Part shown: positions 33,201 to 44,276 of the stretch, piece by piece
Position numbering within the stretch: the first letter of the stretch is position 1
Layout: each line of letters begins with the position of its first letter
NCBI GenBank assembly: GCA_963931925.1
Contig: OZ007576.1
Coordinates: 9,496,371-9,560,370, forward strand
Direction of reading: 5' to 3'
Source: Onchidella celtica
Taxonomy: Eukaryota; Mollusca; Gastropoda; Systellommatophora; Onchidiidae
DNA length: 64,000 nt
Made by a program: the position numbers and the translations under genes
The notes under the pieces: model-generated
Database searches by the model: none
Told to the model about the DNA's origin: nothing
What the model saw: the letters and a program-made list of their open reading frames with translations, nothing else

Positions 33201-36200
33201 TGTGCCTAATTTGAACATCTTGCATTAAAATTAATTACCCATAGGACCAAATATTAATAACAACAACAAACATAAAAAGCATTGGAGAAATCCTTCAAAA
33301 ATGATGCTTCCTTGATTGTTAGGAAAGGCGCTGGTGTATGCACTCCTTCATTCCTTCGATTGCTATTTTCTGATGTCCCTTGCAGGAATTAAGAGACCCT
33401 GATTGGTATTTGTTGTTGGTCATTCCCAACAGTGTTATGTATTTATTTATTCTTCTATATTATTGAAATGTTTGTTTATTACCCTTGAATCAAGTCGAAT
33501 TATTAGTGTAATAATTTGTCATGTCTTTATTTCAGAGTCGTGGATCAAGAGCAGTCTTTCAACTCTACCCAGAAAACAGTACACAGGTAACATTTCTATC
33601 ACTGGTCTTTCCCTTTATTTTCAAATGGTTTATTATTGGTAACCAGGGATCTTATGTGCCAAGCCAGCCAACAGAGTGAATAATGGTGAATGAAGATGCA
33701 GACCTGCCTAATGTTACGGATTTTCCGTAACTGTTACTGAAATCCAATCTGAATTACGGAGTTACGGAAACAGCGTTCAGACTACGGAATTAATGAAAAA
33801 CCGAGAAGTAGCAAACCGAAAAAAAAAATCCACGAATCATATCCGGATGTCAACTTCCTGTTCAGTGTTGTATTGTCAGATTGGCTGTTTGCGTGCCGCT
33901 CTGACACTGGGTCATATAAACGAAAATACATGGCCTTGTTAATACCGAGAAAGAGATTATTGGCACATGTTATTGCATGGATGGAACGAATTTTGAAACA
34001 CCGGAACCCCCTGCCAAAAAACGCAAAGGCGGTACTCAGACTTTCCGTCCAGCTTACACCGAAGAATGGCCATGTCTGGTGAAGTCACATGTTGGACCAG
34101 GCCATGCATTCTGCACTATTTGTGCAACAGATTTTTCCATTTCACACTCTGGTCGATTTGACTGTCGAGTTCATGTGAATGGAACTAAGCACAAGAAGCT
34201 GGCAGAAGACACCAAACAGAAGAGCATCGCCAGTATGTTTAAGTCTGTCAGTGTCAACAAGGAAAATGCTTTCGCATCTTCAGTGATGAATGCCGAAGCC
34301 CTTATGGCTGAATTTATTGCCAAGCACAATCTACCAGCAGCAGTAGCAGATGACCTTCCAAAACTGGTGAAACAAATGTGTCCAGATTCCCAGATAGCGA
34401 AGGAAATACATTGTGGGAGATCCAAGACAACAGCCCTCATCAAGGAAATGAGCAATATGGTTCAGGAAACTCTTATTGGTAGAATGAAATCTGGGCCCTT
34501 TTCCATCAGCACTGATGGCTCCAATGATATGGAGCAAAGCAAGTTGTTTCCCCTGGTGGTGAGGAGTGTTTCAACAGATGGAGTACACAGTGAGCTGTTA
34601 AGTGTGCCAACTATAGAGGGGTCAGCTACTGGTGCTAAGATCTTTGGTTTAGTTGACAGTCTGCTAGCCGAACATAAAATCCCATGGAGCAACTGCATTG
34701 CCCTTGGCTGCGACAACGCCAATGTCATGACTGGGAAAGAGAAGGGGGTAATTGCATTTTGCAAAGACAAGCATGAAGAAATCTTTTTGTCTGGCTGTCC
34801 ACTCCACCGTGTCCATATAGCTGCTGAAAAAGGTGCTGACATCCTCCCAGCCAACGCATCTGATCTTTTGGTGGACATCTTCTATTACTTCAACAAGAGT
34901 TCGTTACGATCCCACAGATTTTCAAAATTTCAAGAATTCTATGGAAAAGAGCAGCAGAAGATGCTGAAACATGTGTCAACAAGATGGCTCAGCATTGGCC
35001 GGTGCCTTAACCGCCTACTGGACAACTGGGAACCATTGAAGGACTTTTTCAAGGCTGAGATTGCAGACAAAGGCTTGAGCTGTTATGCTAGGAAGAAGGT
35101 GGAGAAAATTCTGGGCATCCTGCGGTCTAGATCCACCCACCTGTATCTGATGTTCCTGAGATACACCAACAAAGTGTTTGAGGAATATCTGACTACAAAT
35201 CAGTCAGATGCACCCAAGGCCTCAACCATGCTCCAGCAGTCCTTCAAGCTAATCAGAACCATCATGAGCAGGTTTGTTGCACCATCAGCATTTGGGATGA
35301 ACAAGCCTGTAACAGATGTTCAGTACAAGCTCCCATACAACCTGAAAAGCAAGACAGAGCTGATCATTGGGGAAGAGTGCGAGTCCTTCATCGCCAACAA
35401 GTCAGCAAATGGTCTCTCTGACACAAAAATCAAGGAGTTTTATGACAGTGTGCAGAAATATTTCATTATTGTTGTAGACTACCTGCTCAAGTCTCTGCCT
35501 CTTACAGATCAAGTTCTGAAACACTTGGCTGTCACAGATCCTGATAAGTTCAGCTCTGCATCCATTAACAGTGTAAAGTACTTTGCCAAGAAGTATCCAA
35601 TCCTTGTCCCAAGAGATATAGGGCTTGACACTATTGCTGAGGAGTTCACCTGTCTTCAGTGCAACATTCCACCAAATGCCATGAGTGCAAACATCAGGAT
35701 TGATGACTTTTGGTTAAAAGTATCAGCCTATGTCAATGAGGATGATTGTGGAGCAAAGCCATATACCAACATTGGCAAATTCATGATGGGCCTTCTCACC
35801 ATTCCTCACAGCAGTGCCCACTGTGAGCGAGTCTTTTCCTGTGTTAGGAAAGTGAAGACAGAGCAACGCTGCTCAATGGGCATAGCAACACTGGAGGCTA
35901 TCCTGGTGCTGAAGCACAAAAGAGACTCCACAATGAAGAGTGGCAGCTTCTCACCCCAGCAGTTGGAGAGACTGAAGGGGGCCTATGCCCAGTCCTTGTC
36001 AAAGGACTAGGCACATGCAGCTGGAGACAAAAAAAACTGTAAATAAACTGTACATAGACTGTAAATAGTGGTGTGGATTCGTGTAACAGCCTTCTTCGAC
36101 GTCTTCGTGTGAATCTAAACGTCAAATTATCTCGTAAGTAGTGTTACTGATTTTTATGTGAAATTACTGAAAAAAATGTCCCTTGTTACAGATTTTTGAT

Positions 36201-39200
36201 TTTTCAACTAGGCAGGTCTGAAGATGTCTGTGTTCAGAGAAAAATTTAGGAAAGAAGACAGAATGACCTATCATATGCATTTAAAAGCAGTGCTAGTGAA
36301 AAGAGTATTAATCATTTGTGGTTGTATTTGCCTATTCTTTAGTGTACTCTAAGATGGTGGCACACTGAGTAAACTTTTGTTTTGCATTGGTTTTGATTCT
36401 GGCTTGAATTTCCTTTAAATCAACTAGCAAGACAGACGTTTCAGGGGTGCGTGAGGTCTCGTTTAACTCCATAGTTCACAAAACTGAGGCAAAGCAGTCT
36501 TGAGTCTGCACACTGTGGGCTTTGATTCAATTGTAAAAAGTCTTAAGAGTTCATTTTTGCAGAAGACAGAAAATTATACGAGTGTCCTATTCCTTTCCTG
36601 TACTTTTCGTGACAGTATAATATAATGATCTCATTTATTTTATGAAGGGTTTATTTATAATTTGCGTGACCAAGAGTTCCAAATCACCTCACTTTCATTT
36701 ATTTCAATATATTACTTTCTAAGAATGTAAAATTCCTCTTCTTTATTGTCTTTTGTCTAGTTGGAGTTAACAACTCAACAAGCCATGAAAGCAGGTTTCA
36801 CTGGTGGTCTGGTGGTGGATTTTCCCAATAGCTCAAAGGCCAAAAAGTAAGATTTCTTTTTATAATGTAGGGTAATAATAGAGACAGCAGCAACAAAATC
36901 AGTTTTATAAGAAAGCCTGCTAACAAAGAATACAGGAATGCTGTGTTCTGACCTTGTTTGAAACAGGCAAAGAAGAGATAATGCAAAGTGTGTTAATTAT
37001 TTAACAGTAAATGTAATATTTGTGTGGAGAGCTTGAAATAGGCTGGACAGAACACTCGGTGCATAAAATCTTTGGCATTGCCTCCAAGATTTTTGCTGTT
37101 TGTCTTACTACAATAAAGATGTCAGTGCTAATCAGATCAGAAATATAGTATAAAGAAATTGTGTTCCTCTTCATTTGTTCTATGCACAAAAACATTTTTA
37201 TCACTGAGCATTTTTAGTTCAGGTGGCAATGCAGAGTTGCCAACCCACATGATTTTTCATATTTTCATAAACATTTTGGCCTGAAATACAAAAGTGATTT
37301 TGAAGCGAGAGTCACCTCACCTGTCACCTGTCGGCTTCATCGTCATCGATGTTAGCTGCTACAGTGGATGTCACGACAAAATCTCCTCCACCCAATCCTG
37401 TCCTTAGCTTTCCTAGTTAGTTCACTTATTTCCAGCTGGCTGACTTTCTTGATGTTATCGTGATATGTAATGGGTGGTCTTCCTGGTTTTCTCTTTGTTT
37501 CTGTCTTTCCTTGAAGGATTGATATCATAAGGGCCGTGCTTTTGTTTCGGGCCGCGTGGCCGATGTATGCAAGTCTTCTTTTATTTATTTCAGGTGTTAT
37601 TCTTCTGGTGGTGCCAAGCTGTTCTAAGATGCTTGTATTTGTTCTCCTTTCTGTCCAACTTATTCTGAGTAGCCTTCTGTAAAGCCACATTTCAGCTGCC
37701 TCCAATCTTGTTATGTCTGCCTTTTTGAGTGTCCAGGCTTCACAACCATATAGTAGGACTGGCCAGATCAAGCACTTAAGTATGTTCACTTTGAGGTCCG
37801 TTGGTGTGCGAGAGTATGAATATGAAAATGCTGACTCTTGGATGCCTTGGGGTTCCTGATACACGTCATCATTCTCGAACAAGGCAGTCTTTACAACAGT
37901 TTGGTGTCGACCGTTTAATTGACAGTATTCATAAAGTGTCATTCATTTCTGCATTAAAATCAAAATAAATAGGATCTCCAGTGTGATTGTTGTTTGAGAT
38001 CATTTATGATGGCATAAACTGTTCTTCATCGAAATATTTCATACCTTTTAATAATTTTTTGCATTTATTTGTGTATTTCAAATTGTGATCTTTTTGTTCA
38101 TTTGTGTATTTATTGAACTGATGACACTGGATTCCACATGCGCTCCTCCTAAATTACGTTTACTGTAGATACAATTTTTGTGTTTTCAGAAAATACTTAT
38201 TTTGCCTGAAAAAATACTAACAGACCTTAAATACTAATTGGCCTAATGGCCTGCAATCCATCTGAATATTAATTCCACAAATTAGGTAGATGATGGTTTT
38301 GCTACATTTTTTGGTGTTCGTCAACCGGCCCATCAAAGCTCTGAAGTCCCGATTTACCTGTCTGGCTGATCAATCCTCTGTACTGGACATCAGAGCTTTG
38401 CTCGCCTCTGATTCGCCGGTGATGTGGCGCATCAGTCCTCTTACCTGAACAACAGAGGTTTGCACTTCACTGATTCGCTCAGATTCTGGCCTTTCAAACC
38501 TCTCGCCTTAGCAATTACATGCATGTAGAGGGGTGTTGATTGGTGTTACGCAAAATTAATGTTTACTGCAGCAAGGTTTTGTTAAGTTGGTAGAAAATTA
38601 ATCATTGAAGATTCAGCCCTCAGTTTGGGAACAATTGCCTTCATCCTCATCAGCCCAAGATCTCGTCATGCAGTTTTAGATACAAAAATAATGTCTTTTG
38701 AGAAGTTGAGAAACTGCAGCTTTTGAAACAAGTGGGGTTTTTTTTTGTTTTTTTCTTTGGTCTTTTTTCTGTGTGTTATTTTGGTTCTTTGTTGTTCGCT
38801 AAGTTGTTTTTTGCCTTTCCTTCCCTGACAAAGGTCGGTTTTATAAAGAATTTCATCTAACAAATGGGATTGTTTGTCCATGTGATTTCAGTTAATATTT
38901 TATCCTCACAAGTTTAATTATTGAAATAGAATGTCTCAGGTACCAAATGTAATGTGTAAATATTATTCTAATCTATGTCTTCAACAACAAAAGATCTGTA
39001 CCCTTTAAAAGACCACATATCAGTGGAGCGCAAACCTCTGTTATTCAGGTAAGAGGATTGATGCGCCAGATCATGGGCAAGTCAGAGGCGAGCAAAGCTC
39101 TGATGTCCAGTACAGAGGATTGATCAGCCAGACAGGTAAATCGGGACTTCAGAGGTTTGATGGGCCGGTTGATGTATTGTGTGGTTCCATTCATTATTGA

Positions 39201-42200
39201 GGTTTGATTTGGTTTAGTGGGGAGAGGTTATGTTTTTATCCTGATATGGCTGGAAACTTATTGGTATTGAACTATTCTTTCCAAAAAAAAAAGGTGAGGT
39301 GTTAAATTTTTTTTCTGTACTTTTTTCGTCAGGATTTTTCTTTGCCTATTCTGTGGTGGTCCTACACAAGCATTACCAAAAGGGTTGGGAACAGAAGAAA
39401 CCAACACAAATGTTGCACAAAAAGCTGGTAAAAGGTAAACATCAAATCTGCATCAGATTGATCAGAGAGAATGTATTTGATGACACTGGTGCTAGTAGAT
39501 TTTTACAGAGTTCCTGCTCAGTCTTTGGTGGAATTTGTTAGGGTGGACAAACATTTCTTGGTGGCTTTGAAGATTTATCAAAAGGTGGCCACAGAATTGT
39601 TTGTGATTGATGGTTGCTTTGGTTCTTGTTTCTGGGCCATAAGAATTGTCTTATTTGGTCATAAAATAAACTGCAACATATGGCAAAACAAAACCTGTTC
39701 CTGCCAGCCATTGTCATTGGCCTCCACAATAAGAGTTGGCATCAAATATAGTAACAAGTACAAATTACTATACATTCATAATACGGGGATAGTAATAGTT
39801 AAGGAAAGTTAATGCTTGGAAAGTTCTGATTTACTGAAAACATCTGGAGTCTAGCACTAGCCCAACAGCTCCCTAGCTCTGAAGTGCAGACACCACTTAA
39901 ACACATTTGGTCGCTGTAAAATATTTTTTCTGCCTTTGTCATGCAGATTAAATTACATTTCCATTAACAGTTATCATGTTTGATGTTTTTGATAGGTTGG
40001 AATTAGGCAAAAGCATCTAATGTAGCTCAAAAATATAGCTAAAAAATAAATAGTTCTGGTTTAACCCCTTCACTGCGCTATGGATGTTATGGTCAATACT
40101 ACAAGTGCAATGTGGATGCTCGCTGTACATCCTAAAGTCTATAGTGAGAATGTGCTGTTCTTCATACAGCCGGAAAAAACGTGATTATGAATGGGTTATT
40201 CTTGCAAGGGGAACTCGGCTCGTGTAATATGTAATAAAATTCACAAAATCCTAAAGGGTCTAAACTATTTTATATTGTTGAAATATGAGGAACCAGCAGG
40301 AAACAACAGATTACTAGCAAGATGATTATGAGCAATAATGTGTATGAAGTCCATTACAATGCTTCATTGTATAGAAGATTGAAGGCACTAGATATCTGAA
40401 TATATTCGGGTAAATTGCTGTAGACTGGCTATTACGTAAATTAGTAGTGCATAAATTTATTTTTATGACATAATGTGTTTCGATGTTCAGAATGACATAG
40501 TGATATTCATATGTTCACTGTTGTTTGTCATTAGAGAGCGGATACGACAATCATTGAAAAAATCAACACGAGAAAGGATTGTGGAGAAGAAGGAAAGATG
40601 GAGACGACAAGGAAGGTTAGTTTTTCTTCATTGTTGGTTAACGTCTTCTGATTTCCTATATAATCTTTCTTACTTTTGGTACTTGGAAGCCTTTCAGTGG
40701 TTTTTATGATATTCAGTGAAATCTGTATGTTTGTTAGCTTTATTTAGTGATTGAATCAAAACAAATTGCGCATCTGATTTTGCCTTTGATTGGTCCAAAT
40801 GTGAGAAATAATGTAATGCCATTGTAATTACCTCTTCACTGAATGCATTATCTCCAGACCTGCCAACTGTCCTGAATTTATAGGATTATCTTCTCTTGTG
40901 GGTGTTGGCAGGGACTTCATAAATTTGAATATATTCCTGCCATGTTTGAGGATAAAGACCAGTCTAGTAAAGTGCAAGATAGTGATGATGATGTGTACTT
41001 GCATGCAAAGAGTTCATTATGTGATCAATTTGTGTTCTTCTTTCTATGAAAATTATAAAAAGTGATGGTTTAGATTTGTCTTGATACAGCCTGTTTGCCA
41101 TTTTGAAAGTATCATTTAATGGGCATGTTTGCATTTCATAGTAATAAGGTTTATGTTGTTCCTTGTGAAAGCATGCCATGCTATTTCTGCAATTGATTAC
41201 ATAGCTGCCAACCAGTAGGTAAAATACGTATTTTTTTACATTTTTTGGGTTCCAGTCTGTAAATACGTTTTTGTGGCCTAAAATTAAGTATTTGAAAAAG
41301 TTCATTTAAAAAAAAAAAACTTTGTCAACCAATGGGCTTAGACCCAGCGATTCTAGCTGCTGAACACGCCTGCGCATGCCCGAATTCCCAATTGCATTTA
41401 TTCGTAACGCTGCCGCCGTGGCCCAACCCCCCAAAGTGCATTGTTTCAAGAAAGAAACATTACACGCGGTCGCTTTTTAAGAAAGAAATAATACATGCGG
41501 TCGCGTTGGTCAGGCTTATGCTTTGTCCGTGCCCATGTGCTCAGTTGGTGATACGAAGACACAGTCGGAAACACGTGACTTCGTAGGCATGCGCAGGCGA
41601 GCTACTGTAGTATTAAGTGGTAGATTTAGTGTAGTGGTCTGTGGCTTTCATTGTGTGGGTTGTGGACGCGCCTATGATATGAAGTGATTTTATATCTCAG
41701 TTGGATTTTTTAAAATTTATACACAGCATGAATCGTCATTTGTGGTATTGTATTCAAGTTTTATTGTTCTAGATCTGTATATTTGCACAGAGATCTAGAT
41801 CTAGATATAGACTCAATACCCAATTCTGAATCGAGGATGAACCAGATCTACTTGGAACTAAATCAGTCACTGTCAGTGATATTTTGATCAAAGTTAAACA
41901 GAAGCCTTCTTTGTCCAGATCAAAAGGCCGGGGACAGACATTTATGGTGAAGTACTCAGAAGAGTTCCCTTTTACAGCAGCATCAAAATTGTCAAACATG
42001 CATTTTGTAAGCCATGTCATGGTGACATTATCATTTCACATTGAGGCAGGTCTGACATTGTGCAACACATCAAGAGCAAATTGCATGAAAGAGCTTTGAA
42101 TTCTGAAAACAACAATCAGCAATCAATTATTTCTTTTGGAAACCGAAACAGTAATGATGAGAGTGTTTGTTTTGCTGCTTTTTATGTTGAACATAACATT

Positions 42201-44202
42201 CCAATTGCTGCTGCAGATCATATGGGGAAACTGATAAAGGCAAATTTCCAGATCCTGAGGAAATTAAGAAGTTCAGTGCAGGATGTACAAAAACAACCTG
42301 CATCATCAAGGAAATTGTAGCAGAAAGCACCCGCAATTCTGTAAAAGCTCTCAAAACAGTGCCATTTTCAATTGCACCTGATGGGAGCCATACTTCTGAT
42401 GCCAAACTGTACCCAATCATCATGTATCCGGACATTTCTGCCGAGAGAGTTGAGTCCCAACTGTTGTCTATGCCAACGTTAAATGATGTGTCCAGTGGGA
42501 GAAACATTGGTGAACATGTTGAGAGAGTTGGAATCTCAGGGCATTCCAATAGCAAACTGCATTTCAGTGGGTTCGGACAATGCATCAGTGATGCTGGAAA
42601 GAAAAGTGGAGTGCTCGCCACCCTGAAAAATGCATAACCAAATATAATTTCCCTTGGATGTCCCTGCCATCTAATAAATTTAGCAACTGAGCATGCTGCA
42701 AGGAGCTCCCTGTCTCAGTCAAATGCCTCCTCGTCGATGTGTTTTACTACCTAGAGGGGAGTGTAAACCACAAACAAAAACTTTCTGAGTTACAAGAACT
42801 GTGTGGGGTTGAGGTGCAGAGAATTTTGCGCCTTGTTTATACCAGGTGGTTGTCATTGGGTTAATGGTTGCCCAGGTTCAATCAACAGTGGGATGCTCAA
42901 CTGTCTTTCTTCCAATCAAAGGCAGAAGAAAATGGTGAAGCACTTGCATCTCTGTTGACATCTTTCACTATTCCGAAGAAACATCATGTAAATGAAGATA
43001 CAAAAATATCAAATAAAAGGAGAGAGACAGATCCAGTAGACTGCCCACCTACAAAAGAAACAAAAACTACTGGCAGAAAAGACCACCCCACAACAGGATA
43101 GAAATCTGAAATCAAAGAAAACTCCAAAACTAAGTTCAAATCCTGTTGGGGGGCAGAAGTTGGACAAAGACAAGGCTATCCCACATCTGCCACAGTCTCA
43201 GGATCAACACTCCAGACAGGGAAAAATCATCAAAATGCTGCGTTCCAACCTTCTTAGGGCCTTCAGTCATTTTCTACAATTTTCAGTTTCTGCCTTTGCA
43301 AAGACTAATGTAACTCTGCAGACCAGTTCACCCTTGATTCAAAATCTAAAGAACTTTTTAGATTCTTTTTTGAAGCAGCAGATGTCAGGTTTTCTGAAGC
43401 CTTTGCCATTCTCCTCGAATGATGATATCACATACATTAACTATAAAGGTCCATCTTTGCACAAAAAAAGACATTGATATCAGCATAGGTAACAGCACCT
43501 TTAGGGCCATGGAAAATCTGAACAGCAAAGATTTACTTGTTTTGTACACAAGTGTAAAATACTACATAGAATTATGTGATTACCAAAAATCAAGGAGCAC
43601 ATCCCCATGCTATGCAGAGACATTCTCTTCAGCCTTTTTAAAGAACTAGGCTAAGGCTGCCACCAAGGAAGCTTTGGCCAAGGAATAAAAATCATCACAC
43701 CAGCTGTCTGTGCCTTTTGACATCCCCTTGGAATCTTTTTGCATTTGTATTCTGCTTAATGAGAGGTGGACTACATTCGCCTGATGGTATATCAACCTTC
43801 AATTGGATAGTACTGAAGTAATGCCGTTTAGACTAGACAAGAAGACACTTAATTAAAATGACGAGGTAGGACAATGAGAAATGATAATGGTGGGGGGGGG
43901 AAATATCAGGAGTCTGTTTTTGTGTTTCAGAAAGTTGGGGCAGCTATGCATATACATGTATGTGAAAACGTTTCATCACAGTCTCTGACCAGGTGGATTT
44001 ATAACTCACTTCTAATTGTTTTCCTTCCATCACATCTAGAATTTTCAGCAGTCTATCATAGAAGAGAAACGTAAAGGCAGTTTGCAGAATGTAGTGAAAC
44101 TTCCTTTTCACAACAAATGACATCTGTTTTTCTCTCCTTTTCAGAGAAACAAGGCCAGATACCCAGTATACAGGGAGAAAAAGACGAGGTCACCATTTCT
44201 GA
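27174..44202 (+). CDS. BUD23: 18S rRNA (guanine-N7) methyltransferase, complete, 11 exons, 277 aa
   Basis: Methylates a guanine of 18S rRNA at N7 with S-adenosylmethionine, working with the adaptor TRMT112 in 40S subunit maturation (family knowledge). Exons: 27174-27218, 30233-30270, 30859-30954, 31455-31537, 32016-32112, 32757-32853, 33536-33586, 36761-36846, 39333-39434, 40535-40615, 44145-44202. They sum to 834 nt with matching phases at all ten junctions. Seen: a PEHQAPPE start like the vertebrate N-terminus, SAM motif I LDIGCGSGLSG (about 57-67), [25 protein letters not shown], and the basic C-terminus ending [16 protein letters not shown]. Vertebrate BUD23 is about 281 residues, so this is full length. 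Introns are long because of transposon insertions. Confidence 0.97.
27310..29120 (+). mobile_element. CR1/L2-like LINE, 5'-truncated, with intact reverse transcriptase frame
   Basis: A 515-codon open frame (27343-28890) carries reverse transcriptase motifs in order: [52 protein letters not shown] (the catalytic Asp pair), and YLGITLD. It ends [12 protein letters not shown] with no RNase H domain. The 3' UTR ends in a GAA repeat (29098-29120). The endonuclease part and 5' end are absent, so it cannot mobilise alone, but the frame has no stops, so it is young. It lies sense in BUD23 intron 1. Confidence 0.92.
29228..29275. repeat. AGATCTAG palindromic microsatellite
   Basis: TAGATC repeats with interruptions, in BUD23 intron 1; the same motif as at 10495-10745. 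Confidence 0.85.
30233..30270 (+). CDS. BUD23: BUD23 exon 2
   Basis: 38 nt encoding [12 protein letters not shown] and two bases of Asn28. Acceptor TTTCAG, donor GTAAGT. Confidence 0.93.
30859..30954 (+). CDS. BUD23: BUD23 exon 3
   Basis: 96 nt encoding [18 protein letters not shown] and the start of SAM motif I (CYILDIG). Donor GTGAGT. Confidence 0.95.
31455..31537 (+). CDS. BUD23: BUD23 exon 4
   Basis: 83 nt encoding [20 protein letters not shown] and DISPSML, the SAM-binding loop and acidic motif. Donor GTGAGT. Confidence 0.95.
31722..31742. repeat. short CA microsatellite
   Basis: About ten ACAC units in BUD23 intron 4. Confidence 0.85.
32016..32112 (+). CDS. BUD23: BUD23 exon 5
   Basis: 97 nt encoding [20 protein letters not shown] and RPGTFDGVI. 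Donor GTATGG. Confidence 0.95.
32757..32853 (+). CDS. BUD23: BUD23 exon 6
   Basis: 97 nt encoding [20 protein letters not shown] and [12 protein letters not shown]. Donor GTGAGT, phase 0. Confidence 0.95.
33536..33586 (+). CDS. BUD23: BUD23 exon 7
   Basis: 17 codons, [17 protein letters not shown]. Donor GTAACA. The hAT transposon sits 112 bp into the following intron. Confidence 0.95.
33699..36220 (+). mobile_element. complete hAT-type DNA transposon (about 2.5 kb)
   Basis: Terminal inverted repeats CAGACCTGCCTA (33699-33710) and TAGGCAGGTCTG (36209-36220) match perfectly over 12 bp. AAGATG directly flanks both ends. If the right boundary is moved two bases inward, the flanking repeat becomes the 8-bp TGAAGATG that hAT elements usually make. 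Subterminal TTACGGA/TTACTGA words occur at both ends. It contains one uninterrupted transposase frame and sits sense in BUD23 intron 7. Confidence 0.88.
33977..36010 (+). CDS. hAT-family transposase, intact 677 aa
   Basis: Cut-and-paste transposase. Seen: a basic nuclear-localisation-like PAKKRKGG near residue 12; a zinc-finger-like CTICATDFS...HVNGTKHKK (about 45-75); [17 protein letters not shown] near 177, the catalytic-core start with an Asp; CDNANVMTG near 245; [13 protein letters not shown] near 275; [15 protein letters not shown] near 335; and the C-terminal hAT dimerisation motif [17 protein letters not shown] near 615. The frame has no stop and normal codon use, and the element has intact ends, so it may still be active or have been until recently. 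The first ATG is used. A domesticated host gene is possible but unlikely with intact inverted ends. Confidence 0.9.
   Translation: MDGTNFETPEPPAKKRKGGTQTFRPAYTEEWPCLVKSHVGPGHAFCTICATDFSISHSGRFDCRVHVNGTKHKKLAEDTKQKSIASMFKSVSVNKENAFASSVMNAEALMAEFIAKHNLPAAVADDLPKLVKQMCPDSQIAKEIHCGRSKTTALIKEMSNMVQETLIGRMKSGPFSISTDGSNDMEQSKLFPLVVRSVSTDGVHSELLSVPTIEGSATGAKIFGLVDSLLAEHKIPWSNCIALGCDNANVMTGKEKGVIAFCKDKHEEIFLSGCPLHRVHIAAEKGADILPANASDLLVDIFYYFNKSSLRSHRFSKFQEFYGKEQQKMLKHVSTRWLSIGRCLNRLLDNWEPLKDFFKAEIADKGLSCYARKKVEKILGILRSRSTHLYLMFLRYTNKVFEEYLTTNQSDAPKASTMLQQSFKLIRTIMSRFVAPSAFGMNKPVTDVQYKLPYNLKSKTELIIGEECESFIANKSANGLSDTKIKEFYDSVQKYFIIVVDYLLKSLPLTDQVLKHLAVTDPDKFSSASINSVKYFAKKYPILVPRDIGLDTIAEEFTCLQCNIPPNAMSANIRIDDFWLKVSAYVNEDDCGAKPYTNIGKFMMGLLTIPHSSAHCERVFSCVRKVKTEQRCSMGIATLEAILVLKHKRDSTMKSGSFSPQQLERLKGAYAQSLSKD
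36430..36515. repeat. copy of a dispersed repeat shared with 56820-56910
   Basis: Contains GGTGCGTGAGGTCTCGTTTA and ACTCCATAGTTCACAAA, matching the right end of the 76-bp tandem array near 56850. BUD23 intron 7. Confidence 0.5.
36761..36846 (+). CDS. BUD23: BUD23 exon 8
   Basis: 86 nt encoding [20 protein letters not shown] and FPNSSKAK. Acceptor TTTTGTCTAG, donor GTAAGA. Confidence 0.95.
37340..37942 (-). mobile_element. LINE reverse transcriptase C-terminal fragment
   Basis: The 196-codon minus-strand frame contains [54 protein letters not shown] and [14 protein letters not shown], the standard C-terminal region of animal endonuclease/RT LINEs. The RT core is missing. It lies antisense in BUD23 intron 8. 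The sequence CAGAGTTGCCAACCC at about 37232 just beside it resembles a hAT terminal repeat. Confidence 0.85.
38321..39172. mobile_element. foldback element with about 145-bp terminal inverted repeats
   Basis: Begins TCAACCGGCCCATCAAAG and ends CTTTGATGGGCCGGTTGA-like (with AG/GA variants). Arms 38321-38465 and 39028-39172 match as inverted copies through TCGGGACTTCAGAG, GTACAGAGGATTGATC and GAGGCGAGCAAAGCTCTGAT. The 560-bp centre has no coding potential. In BUD23 intron 8, ending about 160 bp before exon 9. Confidence 0.85.
39333..39434 (+). CDS. BUD23: BUD23 exon 9
   Basis: 102 nt encoding [10 protein letters not shown] and a variable [10 protein letters not shown] linker. Acceptor TTTCGTCAG, donor GTAAAC. 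Confidence 0.92.
40061..40150. repeat. piggyBac-like MITE end fragment
   Basis: TTAACCCCTTCACTGCGC starts with TTAA plus CCC, the same type of end as the element at 61034-61268. No matching right end was found nearby. BUD23 intron 9. Confidence 0.4.
40535..40615 (+). CDS. BUD23: BUD23 exon 10
   Basis: 81 nt encoding the basic [15 protein letters not shown] segment of the C-terminal domain. Acceptor GTCATTAG, donor GTTAGT. Confidence 0.93.
40856..40914. repeat. tiny hAT-type MITE
   Basis: CAGACCTGCCAAC and, about 45 bp on, GTTGGCAGG are inverted copies; the first nine bases equal the end of the intact hAT at 33699. BUD23 intron 10. Confidence 0.5.
41200..43700 (+). pseudogene. decayed hAT transposase copy of a different subfamily
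   Basis: Broken plus-strand frames align in order with the intact hAT transposase: a zinc-finger region (41900-42110), [14 protein letters not shown] (about 42285), [20 protein letters not shown] (42361), [14 protein letters not shown] (about 42655), VYTRWLSLG followed by a stop (about 42840), and the LLQ...FL region near 43240-43400. At least three frameshifts or stops interrupt it. The left end CTGCCAACCAGTAGGTA near 41204 looks like a hAT terminus; the right end was not found. Sequence is too diverged to be a copy of the 33699 element. BUD23 intron 10. Confidence 0.75.
44145..44202 (+). CDS. BUD23: BUD23 exon 11 and stop
   Basis: 58 nt encoding [18 protein letters not shown] and TGA. Acceptor CCTTTTCAG. 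The DTQYTGRKR ending is a strong match to the family. Confidence 0.95.
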
Positions 44203-44270
44203 TCGTAAATGTGTATTTCCATTGTTTTATTTGAGATGGAAAATCTGTGAATAGTGTAATATTTCAGGAA

Positions 44271-44276
44271 AATAAA
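44271..44276 (+). terminator. BUD23 polyadenylation signal
   Basis: AATAAA 69 bp after the stop codon, followed by a T/G-rich stretch. It is the first canonical signal downstream. Confidence 0.6.

Noticed and set aside
34171..34878. Minus-strand frames of 94-138 codons
   Set aside because: They are shadows of the intact hAT transposase on the plus strand, as are those at 35898-36125.
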